From Entrophospora sp. SA101 (taxonomy: Eukaryota; Glomeromycota; Glomeromycetes; Entrophosporales; Entrophosporaceae): a stretch of 14,540 nucleotides of DNA. Positions 1 to 7,801 of this stretch are shown in pieces (position 1 is the first letter of the stretch; each line of letters opens with the position of its first letter). The DNA lies in the NCBI GenBank assembly GCA_958430865.1, contig CAUDNR010001339.1:1-14540 (forward strand). The letters are read 5' to 3'. The position numbers and the translations under genes are program-made. Under the pieces are notes generated by a model. That model ran no database searches. It was given only the letters and a program-made list of their open reading frames with translations, and had not been told where the DNA came from.

Positions 1-129
1 ACATTATTTGCAAAGACAAATTTTTTAAAATGATTATAATTGATAATAATATTATTCACGAAACAGATTTATTACAATCATGAATAATGAAATTACTAAA
101 AATAGTAAAGATTATCTCTCAAGATTTAC

Positions 130-310
130 GAAAATCACGTGAACCGACTTTATTGAGAGTCATTTATTATTATCTGGCTGGAGGAGTTGTCCGACTTACA
201 GCTTAACAAGAGTTTATATATGTGTCCGACTTATCAAGAAATTTTAAATATAAAAAAAAAGGGCTGGAAATTTTTGTCCGAGTTAGGCCAAATCCGACTT
301 ATCGAGTTTA
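130..310 (-). repeat. Diverged interspersed repeat, left copy
   Basis: The stretch carries repeated GTCCGACTTA-like words (near 188, 223 and 292). Its core at 276-300 on the minus strand, AAGTCGGATTTGGCCTAACT, matches 13578-13601 on the plus strand. Both copies have TCACGTGA on the same side (135-142 here, 13696-13703 there). The words resemble subterminal repeats of pogo/Fot1-type transposons, which is inference. Confidence 0.4.
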
Positions 311-355
311 CCTATTACTATTACTATGTATTATTAAGACGCAATAGCGAACATT

Positions 356-736
356 GTGTACTACCGCGATCAAAATTTTAGCAAATCACAGCTGTACTAC
401 CAATATCCTCCAATCGGAGTAATTAATTTTTCTCCATCGTTAGCAAGAATCAAGTCTGCCTGCTTTTACAGATTTTTCATGGGATGGCTTCATATGTTAT
501 TAGTCTTCCTTGTTTGTTATAAACATGAGAAAAATCAACGAGTTTCTTTGCAGTCTAGTTATTCTTGAATCGTCGTCAATAGTGTTAGGTCTCTAATTTT
601 CTCATCTATTAGAAAGATTCCTTCAACAATAATTACAGGACCAGATTTTGCTGATTATCACCGAAAGAAAACTTGGAAAATTATAAGTAGGGAAAATAAA
701 TATCAAGTTAATAAGAGTTTATTATCATATGGATGA
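356..736 (+). pseudogene. Unrecognised open frame broken by one TGA, possible decayed exon
   Basis: The frame is open from 356 to 565, stops at TGA 566-568, then stays open in the same frame to TGA 734-736: about 126 codons with one internal stop, where DNA of this composition would give about ten. Segments such as PPIGVINFSPSLARIKSACF and STIITGPDFADYHRKKTWKI are not low-complexity. No ATG opens it and no family was recognised. It may be a decayed gene, or an exon whose splice sites cannot be placed. It lies upstream of a second candidate at 813-1251 on the same strand. Confidence 0.25.
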
Positions 737-812
737 TGATTTTGTATTACACATTTCTAATTACTATTAATCATACATATATAATACATATATACTTTTT
801 TTTATGACATAG

Positions 813-1251
813 TCCAAAAATCGAAAGTACTTCACAAAGCTCAATTGATAATAATGAAACAAACAGATCCGAAATTACGTCTGGAAGATCGTTAAAAAAC
901 GAACAAAGATTGTGGAGGTGAGAAGGTTGTTGACAAAGGAATATATTGAAAGCTGGCAAGTTTATTTAGAAAGTATCACTTTGGGTTAATTAATTAATTT
1001 ATATTTACTTCTTTGGTTTTACAGGGTTCAACTTCATTTTGATACATTAATTACGCCATTTTGCGTTGATATTAAAATTCTTGCCTATTTGTACTTCTTT
1101 CTTAGAGAGTTGTTATCATATTCATCAAACGATGTTTTAACAAGTGGTGGTAGCGTGATCTTGGGTGCTAAAGAAATTGGAGAGTTATCATTTTCATCAT
1201 CACTATTATTAAATAATGAAGTCATTTCCATACATAATTCAATATCATTAT
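813..1251 (+). pseudogene. Possible two-exon remnant of an unrecognised gene
   Basis: Candidate exon 813-917 follows a T-rich tract and acceptor CATAG and ends at donor GTGAGA (918). It reads ESTSQSSIDNNETNRSEITS then GRSLKNEQRLWR. A second exon follows acceptor TTTTACAG (ending 1022) in matching phase and runs to a TAA near 1251, with KILAYLYFFLRELLSYSSND and GGSVILGAKEIGELSFSSSL. All three frames across 830-960 look fairly coding-like, so the choice is uncertain and this may be a frameshifted pseudogene. No start exon and no family were recognised. Confidence 0.28.
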
Positions 1252-1356
1252 AAATATCTCGTCACACGCAATCTTTAATAAGTAAATTTAATTTTAGTTA
1301 ATATTTTGTAATTAGATTGAAACTTTAACTTCAGATTTACCTTTTTTCAATTATAG

Positions 1357-1896
1357 AGCTCAAAATTTTTTATAAGACTACCAATAGAAATTGTTGGTAT
1401 CATTATAATAATAATCATTATCAAGTAGCCTAATTGGAGAAATATGGCAGATGGTGATAATGCTGTGAATCTAAATTCTTTTGAATTCCTTAAATAGTTT
1501 TGGGAGGGAGGGAACCATACTCTAAGCCTAAATCCAAATCTCTACCTAAGTTAAAAGTTTGGGCTACAGCATCATTGGTGGTGTAGATTATTTCACTATA
1601 ATAGTTTTTCTTTGGATAAATATGATAAAGTTCTTTTAAAAAATTTATATAATAATCATGATACCAATAGAAATAATAGCAGTAATAATAGCAAGAATAA
1701 TCTATACAAAGGAATGTATCGTTGTCATCATATAATGAGACAAAATTGGCATCATGACTGACATAAACATATTTCTTTTCAAAGACATGGTGACAATGTT
1801 CTCAGAAGAAATTGTTTCAGGCGATCAGTTTATAATACCGCTACTGGAAAGTTGATAAATAGATTTGAAGGTCGTGATGTTGGGATCTCAGCATAG
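1357..1896 (+). pseudogene. Long decayed reading frame, family unknown
   Basis: One frame runs 180 codons with only four internal stops (TAG 1426, TAG 1495, TAA 1552, TGA 1759) before TAG 1894; about fifteen are expected by chance at this composition. The longest open stretch is 1555-1758. Readable parts include WRNMADGDNAVNLNSFEFLK, WWCRLFHYNSFSLDKYDKVL and VYNTATGKLINRFEGRDVGI. The last faintly recalls a beta-propeller repeat, but that is not enough to name a family. Part of the openness comes from an AAT-rich run at 1670-1700. Confidence 0.25.
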
Positions 1897-2441
1897 CAAT
1901 AAACCAAAACAGTTTGTTTACGTATCTTGCCATTTTTTTAAAAGTAGTATTTTCTCTAAAATTAGCATGCTAGAATGATGCAGCAATAATACATCAATAC
2001 GAGTCAATAAAAAAAATAATCAATTATTATTATTGTTGTTGTTATGAATTTTTAATTTATTATTTCTTTAATAAAAAAAATTTATCTTGGCAATAATTAT
2101 TCAAATGAGAATGTAGATTGAAGAACTACGCAACTTGATATTGGAAGTCAAATATGTTCTAATGCAATTTTAGAAATTAATGGTAATTGTTTTAAATTAA
2201 GATCACTTGAAAGTGTGTATATTTAAAAACCACAAATTCCCCATTCTATAAGCAATCCATTATTTGGATATTGTAATTCAGTAATTACACTATAATTACG
2301 AATGTCTTTTCATATTTTCAGTAGGAAAGGGCTAAATATTTGACATGCGTTAAAAAAGATCTTGTCAAGTTGGTGATTTGGAATATCATCAGAAAATTTT
2401 TATTGGGGCTGCTTCGAAAGAGCCTCTGAAAAATCATCTGC

Positions 2442-2449
2442 ATTAAATC
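2442..2449. repeat. Left target-site duplication ATTAAATC
   Basis: Exact match to 2937-2944, immediately outside the left inverted repeat of the 2450-2936 element. Confidence 0.7.
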
Positions 2450-2936
2450 TAAGGCCCCGAACGAACCAACGAAATTCGAATCAATATATATATATATATA
2501 TAAAACTAACCCGATGAACCATGATTTGATTGCTTCTGATATAAATTTGTTGAAACACGATTTTAAATACAATTTTCTAATGCGGGCCTATACTATTACT
2601 AAAAAATTGTACACAGAATAAGTAATAGGTGCTAATGTACGGAATATACATACGGAAAAATGAACTTTACCTTATGCGTACTAGTAATGGTAGGAGCAGG
2701 TTCTTCTACGTGTTTTCCGTACGGAAAGCACATTCTTAGAAATACACCATATTTTTAGGTACTAGTGCGGGAAAGTGCGTTTTCTCGTATATGTTCATAT
2801 TCAATGTATTTTATACATGGGACATAGACTTGTTGAAGTTTGACTGTATTTGACTTGTCCTAGTTATTATTTGTAAAAAATCTAAAAATCCGAATCGTTT
2901 TAAAAATCGACTCGGTTCGATTCGTTTGGAGCCTCA
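2450..2936. mobile_element. 487-bp nonautonomous TIR element (hAT-type MITE) with 8-bp duplication
   Basis: The ends are inverted: left TAAGGCCCCGAACGAACC, right (reverse strand) TGAGGCTCCAAACGAATC, 14 of 17-18 positions matching, and the mismatches are all transitions. Flanks carry identical 8-bp ATTAAATC (2442-2449 and 2937-2944); the ninth bases differ (T versus C). An 8-bp duplication fits hAT; a 9-bp one with a mismatch would suggest a Mutator-like element. No transposase is inside; it holds a (TA)n tract and a large imperfect palindrome. It interrupts the hAT pseudogene at a codon-consistent site, with a net addition of 495 bp. Confidence 0.72.
2650..2790. repeat. Imperfect 140-bp palindrome inside the MITE
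   Basis: The left arm (about 2650-2690) contains ATACGGAAAAATGAACTTTA then GCGTACTAGTAATGG. The right arm (2756-2790), read on the reverse strand, contains ATACGAGAAAACGCACTTTC then GCACTAGTACC. Near the centre (2714-2727) is a perfect 14-bp palindrome, TTTCCGTACGGAAA. The arrangement could fold as a long hairpin or represent a second, smaller element nested in the first. Confidence 0.55.
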
Positions 2937-2944
2937 ATTAAATC
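2937..2944. repeat. Right target-site duplication ATTAAATC
   Basis: Exact match to 2442-2449, immediately outside the right inverted repeat of the 2450-2936 element. Confidence 0.7.
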
Positions 2945-3385
2945 CTATGACCAAATCTTTTCTCTTTTAAAAAAGTTGACTAGTTTATATTAACTGATAA
3001 GCTGATAAATTTGAAGGCCCAAACAAATTCAACGTAAGGTAAAAGTGGCTTATGATTAAATTGATGTTTAATAAAACAGAACCAAAATTGCAACAGCATT
3101 TACCTTATCCAACTAAATGCAAATTGTGAATACAACAAGGTACATGTATTGTGCTGAATCAGAGGCAAAGATTCCAAAGAAATTTAAATGTTGAATAATA
3201 ATATCAATTAAATAATCAACAAATACTAGTTTAGTAATATAAGATAGTGTGTTAACAATGCTTCTTAAACAATCATTTGAATCATCTGACAACTCATCCA
3301 ATGCAATGACAACAGGTTTTGCTTCGAAAAAAAGATACTAGTTTTTTATGATGACTCCACTCAACAAAAAATACAAAAAAATGTG

Positions 3386-3470
3386 ACCCTAAACTCCCTA
3401 AACAGTTTCGGGAGAGAACCCTAAACTCAAACATAAACCACTATAAACTAGTTTCGGGTAGTTTCGGGTT
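3386..3470 (+). repeat. CCCTAAAC / GTTTCGGG repeat cluster
   Basis: Words of the type CCCTAAAC occur near 3388, 3396 and 3419, and GTTTCGGG occurs three times (about 3404, 3450, 3460). CTCCC (3394-3398) and GGGAG (3410-3414) can pair. The CCCTAAA words resemble the common fungal telomere repeat on its C-rich strand, but the copies are too few and uneven to call an interstitial telomere. Confidence 0.3.
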
Positions 3471-3579
3471 CATATCAAATATTACGGATCATCACTCTGA
3501 TATGTGACAATTATTAGCTGGTAAATGGCCAATAAGTAAAAACAAGATTTAAATGTCCATGTTGTGAGTCAAAATCAAG

Positions 3580-3663
3580 TCGTGTGAATTTAAAATTAAT
3601 AATTATAATTAAAATTTTAGGGTAAGGCCGAGATACCGAATGGCAAATTTAAAGTTCACACGA
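3580..3663. repeat. 84-bp inverted repeat, 18-bp arms
   Basis: TCGTGTGAATTTAAAATT at 3580-3597 pairs with AAATTTAAAGTTCACACGA at 3645-3663, with one or two differences. The spacer is about 47 bp and contains GGGTAAGGCCGAGATACCGA. It could be a tiny palindromic element or a fold-back relic; no duplication was found outside it. Confidence 0.45.
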
Positions 3664-3711
3664 ATTCACAAATTTCAAAATTGATCATCTACTACTATTA
3701 CCATGCATGGC

Positions 3712-3798
3712 TTCTATTCGAATAAGGTTTCGAATTATTCGTAATTAACTTTAAGTATTGAACGATTATTCGAATGAATAATTTGAATAATTGATAAT
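3712..3798. repeat. Degenerate ATTCGAAT-type repeats
   Basis: Several ATTCGAAT / GAATTATTCG / GAATAATTTGAATAA words are packed here. TTCTATTCGAATAAGG (3712) closely matches TTCTATTCGTTTAAGG near 13941, and the rest resembles the reverse strand of the array at 13843-13951. Likely debris of the same repeat family. Confidence 0.35.
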
Positions 3799-4022
3799 CT
3801 TGTTATTAAAAAAAAAAAAATAATACTTGTGCGTCAAAAGAAATGAAGTTAGCCGATATTTACAAATTTTTTTTTTTTCAACATACGACAGGAAATTGAT
3901 TGATTATCATTGTTTCCAGCAAGAGGCTTTTTTCTGGTACAAGGAACCAAATAACTTTAAAGGATAAAGGTTTTTCATTTTTATTTTTTGAACTGAGTGT
4001 ATTATGAACAGGGTGTGAAATA

Positions 4023-4295
4023 CTATTTAGAAAAAAAAAAAACAGGAAATTTTAAAGTATTTGATAAGGTTGGGGAATCGGGCATTACATAATTCGAAGT
4101 TGTGACCATACTTCGCATAATAAATTGAGCCGGTTCAAACTGGTTTTTGATCATGTGACTCGTAATGTTAAACCAGCCATCTCTCGCTACCAACTTTTCA
4201 GGAAACTGACGATTATGTGTTTTACCAATTGAATTCCCTGCAGCAGAGAATGCTTGCTTCGCTAGTGACTTAAATAGAAGCCTTGTGCCCACCAT
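4023..4295 (-). CDS. 90-codon ORF, unknown product, doubtful
   Basis: An ATG-initiated ORF whose first residues, MVGTRLLFKSLAKQAFSAAG, are basic, hydroxylated and amphipathic like a mitochondrial targeting peptide. The C-terminal part (about residues 48-75) falls in the inverted-repeat arm at 4130-4149 and its surroundings, and the last residues come from an A/T run, so the downstream portion probably is not protein-coding. A GTAAAA donor-like site lies inside SIGK, so it could be a first exon whose partner cannot be found. No family was recognised. Confidence 0.2.
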   Translation of the reverse strand: MVGTRLLFKSLAKQAFSAAGNSIGKTHNRQFPEKLVARDGWFNITSHMIKNQFEPAQFIMRSMVTTSNYVMPDSPTLSNTLKFPVFFFSK

Positions 4296-4419
4296 AAAAA
4301 TGGATCTAATTAAAATATATATATGTATTATTAATTAAAAATAATAATAAAATCTGGGCCGGATCCAACATCTGGAACCGCGTACCTTTAAAACGGCACA
4401 AAAACCCGGACCGAACCGG
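4130..4419. mobile_element. Inverted-repeat structure with CCGGTTC arms
   Basis: CCGGTTCAAACTGGTTTTTG (4130-4149) is matched on the reverse strand of 4399-4419 by CCGGTTC, GGT, CCGGGTTTTTG, with a few substitutions and one extra base. The enclosed 290 bp is more GC-rich than its surroundings, and GGGCCGGATCC at 4356 is a further related word. It could be a nonautonomous DNA element; no target duplication was recognised and the exact ends are unknown. Confidence 0.35.
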
Positions 4420-4429
4420 TTTTATGACA

Positions 4430-5740
4430 AACTGACACATACTAGTGTTATCGATCAAAAATATCCGATTTTGGGGAATTGAAACAAAATTCTTTGTAAA
4501 AAATGTATGTATATATTATCTTTATTGAAAAAACAGGCTATTGATTTAATTAATTACAGATGATGATTGTTGCTTGTATTCATTATATGTAAATTAATTA
4601 ATTCGTATACTACTGCTGGTTCGGTTTGATGATGTATAAATAAATAAATATTTATATAAAAAATTTTGCACACGTGTAACATGCATGTGCGTTAACAAGT
4701 TTTCATAGCATCATTTTACATCCAAGTTGGAACTTTTGAAACAAAAAGGTATTAAATTAGAGAAAGTTTAGGTATTACGAAATTATTGCATGATAATAAT
4801 TTATCCTGTTCTTTTAATACTAATGAACTTAATTATTTGGCTTTATTTATTATTATTACGAAATGGGTTGGTTGCACGATTTTATAATAAAATTTATTTT
4901 TATGGAGCCATGTATGGAATGATTTCTAGTGTTCCATATATAGTGAGTGACTACTGCAAATTATTGTAATTCGCAGAGGTCTATCTTTATTGTTAACATA
5001 ACTGATTTAACTACTCTTTCAGCTGCAGTATGTTTCTATCAGTTTTACATGGTTCTTTAAATATATTTTTAAACAAATACATATATAAACTTTTACCTGA
5101 CTGTCTTGTAGATGTATTCAAATTCACTTGGAGCTGTCTGAACCTTCCATATAACTCCAAGTCCACAAGTTGAACCAATTCAAATTTTTGACTCCAAAAA
5201 GACCTGACCAATCAAATTTAAACCTTGATATCTATTTTTTTTTTTCATATTTGCAATAATAATAAATTAATTTGTTTTACATAACAAATGACAATAACAA
5301 TAGTGCTTTATCTCATTCATTTCAAAAAAATATATAATCTTATTATTAATGATATTAATAATAACGAAATTGAGAAATACCAACTAATCTTTGTGTAGTG
5401 AAACTCACCAGAAATAACTCTCAGTATTAGCAAAATAGCCACAGATTATTTTTTATTTATCTATTAAAGCTACAAGTCTAGCCTGTGAACAATTCTTTTT
5501 AGTAGCACGAAATACAATCCAGAAACTGCTCGTTCGTGCAATACTTTATGGTAAAAGTTAGATTGAAAATGATATTGTTGATAATAATAAAATTAATTTT
5601 TTGATGTATATAATATAAATAAATAATCTTGTTTTGTATCAAAAAATCAAATAAATAAATATAGATAATTTTTCCAATTAATTTCTTTCTATTTTTTTTT
5701 AACCTTAAAAAAATAAATTTTCTCTTTTTCCATATTTGCT
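4430..5740. other. AT-rich stretch without a recognised gene
   Basis: No frame here shows convincing coding signal. A minus-strand ORF at 5211-5011 (66 codons) includes LVQLVDLELYGRFRQLQVNL and ends in a GTAAAA donor-like site, so a fragment cannot be excluded. Within it, ACTTGGAG (5126-5133) and CTCCAAGT (5155-5162) form an 8-bp stem with a 21-nt loop. Confidence 0.4.
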
Positions 5741-5746
5741 TTAAAC

Positions 5747-5768
5747 TATATATATATATATATATATA
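5747..5768. repeat. (TA)11 microsatellite
   Basis: Uninterrupted TA dinucleotide run. Similar runs occur at about 2483-2502 (inside the MITE) and 10084-10104. Confidence 0.9.
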
Positions 5769-5859
5769 CCATTAATTATAATATTACCTTTATAATGGCT
5801 CAAAGTCGCACAATATCAAAATTAAGCAAAGTCATAATAATGTCAATCATCTTTAAAAT

Positions 5860-6385
5860 TCATTGACTCGTTAGAGCAAAAGACTCACTGTAGCTTTTAC
5901 TCTACAATAATAAAACAGAGGGGGGTTTTTGGTCAATAAAAAAAAAAGCTATAAATTTTTAAAGTTGTGCGATTTTATATATTATTATATAAAAACCGCC
6001 CATATTTCCATAATGTAATGAATGAATGTCGGTTAAATAGACATGTCGATCTGCTGTCATAAGACCCCAATATGTTACGCGAATTTATAATAATAATATT
6101 TTTACACATTCGAGACATCTTTTTTTTTTTTTTTTTTTTGTAAAAAAGAAAATACCAACAAATCCGATAGGATAGTGACACTGTGATTGATTTCCCGCTA
6201 TGATGAGATTTTTTATATTGTTATTATATGTTTTATACAGAAACATTGTTACCCTACACAAATAATAAGGATATTTTATTAATAAGTTCGCTATGACGAA
6301 CAAAATCCATTATATGGTGAACTGGGTCATAAATAAAAGACCATTTCCAGTGTAATAAGATTCGCTGTAACGAGCTTTGACTGTA
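5860..6385 (-). mobile_element. Candidate decayed pogo/Tc1-mariner-type element
   Basis: The right end is the clear part. On the minus strand from 6383 it reads CAGTCAAAGCTCGTTACAGC, followed by further TTCGTNATAGCGAAC-type words to about 6285, and it is bordered by TA. CAGT starts, CTCGTTA/ACGAAC words and TA targets are typical of pogo/Fot1 terminal repeats. The left end is uncertain: CTCGTTAGAGCAAAAGACTC at about 5869 is a weak candidate. The interior has no recognisable transposase; the two minus-strand ORFs across 5975-6303 run through a 20-bp T tract (6120-6139) and look spurious. Confidence 0.35.
6120..6139. repeat. 20-bp T homopolymer
   Basis: Uninterrupted T run inside the candidate pogo-like element. 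It makes the overlapping minus-strand ORFs lysine-rich and of variable frame, and is a likely spot for assembly or sequencing indels. Confidence 0.95.
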
Positions 6386-6530
6386 TAATAAATAATCTCG
6401 GATTTTTACACAAACCAAATTAATATGCCGTATATATGTATATAAAGAATTATTTATATGGAATTCCTTATGTAATTTATTACACAGAAGATAAAATTGA
6501 CAAGATGTGATAATATAATAATAAAAATAT

Positions 6531-6566
6531 AATAAGAATAAAGAATAAAGAATAAGAATAAGAATA
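6531..6566. repeat. AATAAG / AATAAAG short tandem repeat
   Basis: Alternating 6- and 7-base purine-rich units (AATAAG, AATAAAG) repeated about five times. Confidence 0.8.
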
Positions 6567-6569
6567 GGG

Positions 6570-7440
6570 GCGTGTTTGTTCTATTTGGTTCCAAATGAAC
6601 AACTAATTTACCGGTTAAAATCTAACATCACCACGATTATCATCAATAATCAATTATTTGAAATTGAAGTACGCCGCCTATTGTATAAGCCAGTCATACG
6701 TGATTGTTTTATCTCTTATTGTAATTACTCATTAGCATTCTTATTATTTAATCAATTTGGCAATATTTACCTAAAAATATCCAACCCTAATAACCCATGA
6801 TAATTAGAACGAATTGAATTGAATTAGATTGGATTGGGTTGGACTTAATTGAATTGGTTAAATAAAAAAACAAAACGCCAAATTTCTTTTACTTGATTAT
6901 CAACTTGGAAATAAAAAAATTATTATTATACATCTCGATTATGCCAATAGATCTAGAATTTCGTCTTTAAATAGTTAAATGATAAAAATTACTCATTCAC
7001 AAAAATTTAAAAGTTTCAATGTATAATTTATAATCTACATCAAGGCTTTTGTTTACAAAAATGTACTGAACTAAACCAAAATTTACTGAATATTTTCAAT
7101 CAACTCGATAAAATTTGTCATAGATGCACAACAAAATTCGTTAATTTCAATGAATTAATTTATATTTATACGTAAAAAAAAAGATCTACGAAAACACTGT
7201 TTCTTTTTATATATTTAATTGTAAATTTATGCATATATGCAATAAATCAAAAAAAAAAAAAAAAAATCCAATTATCTCAATTAATTTACTTAATTCGATT
7301 AGATTTTTATAAATACTAATATAATTGCAAAAAAATAAATAATATGTAGACGTTGCACGAGAACGATCTAGATAAAAAAATTGTTATATTACTGTTTACT
7401 ATTACTCAACCTTTTACGCGTACAATTTAATTACACGTAC
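6570..7440. other. AT-rich intergenic stretch downstream of the GATA gene
   Basis: No supported gene. A 74-codon plus-strand ORF at 6576-6800 includes NNQLFEIEVRRLLYKPVIRD but has no recognised relatives or splice context. The stretch also holds the pentamer array at 6810-6857 and A runs at 7174-7183 and 7249-7266. Confidence 0.4.
6810..6857 (+). repeat. Degenerate GAATT / GATTG pentamer array
   Basis: Roughly nine pentamer units drift from GAATT through GATTG to GGTTG and back to GAATT. Confidence 0.7.
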
Positions 7441-7801
7441 ATATGTATAGGAGTGTAACAAATATTTTATTTTATTATAATTTATTTTTTGTAAAGCATA
7501 ATTACATTATTAACGATTAGTTATTATAAAATACACGTGACATACTTTAAATTTTCATCATCACAACTTTGTAATAAATAGATGTCTTTTTATTTTCTTA
7601 GATTCTTATGTTTTGTATATGCTGTATGTATACAAGTGAGTTTATAATCATATATATAATCTTGTTGCATCTTATAATAATAATTTAAGCAAATGATTGA
7701 TGGTGAAGGAAGGATATATATATAATACAATAGGAAATTTCTAATAAGAAATCTCACTTGCTTAAAGCCTTAATAACAACAAAAACAATCCTTTTCTTCT
7801 C
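7440..7801 (-). terminator. Probable 3' UTR and polyadenylation region of the GATA gene
   Basis: The stretch after the TAG stop (7804-7802) has no coding signal. AATAAA hexamers on the minus strand occur at 7594-7589, about 210 nt after the stop, and again in the 7466-7487 T/A-rich block. Either could direct 3' end formation; transcript data would be needed to choose. A CACGTGA word sits at 7533-7539. Confidence 0.3.

Larger units (their letters stand above)
2035..3337 (-). pseudogene. Decayed hAT-family transposase, split by a nested element
   Basis: Three pieces on the minus strand line up as a hAT transposase in order. Piece a (3337-3113) holds FEAKPVVIALDELSDDSNDC, QHLNFFGIF and SDSAQYM, resembling the region before and around the conserved Asp/Ser of the catalytic core. 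Piece b (3099-2983, another frame) holds LPYVEFVWAFKFIS. Piece c keeps one frame from 2966 to 2100 once the 2450-2936 insert and one duplication are removed; it holds NADDFSEALSKQPQ, LDKIFFNACQIFSPFL, NNGLLIEWGI and LPLISKIALEHI followed by LPISSCVV. That last part matches the hAT C-terminal dimerisation motif. Piece c has internal stops at 2400, 2310, 2223, 2148 and 2097, so the gene is dead. Weaker similarity runs on to about 2035. The N-terminal BED-finger region was not found. Family assignment is from motif memory, not a search. Confidence 0.6.

Noticed and set aside
2318..2572. 84-codon minus-strand ORF
   Set aside because: It uses a different frame from the hAT pseudogene and crosses the left boundary and (TA)n tract of the MITE, so it is a chimera of unrelated sequence.
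2914..2924. GGTTCGATTCG, like a tRNA B box
   Set aside because: It belongs to the right inverted repeat of the MITE, and no A box or cloverleaf lies upstream.
5975..6303. Two overlapping minus-strand ORFs with Lys runs
   Set aside because: Both pass through the 20-bp T homopolymer and lack any recognisable motif.
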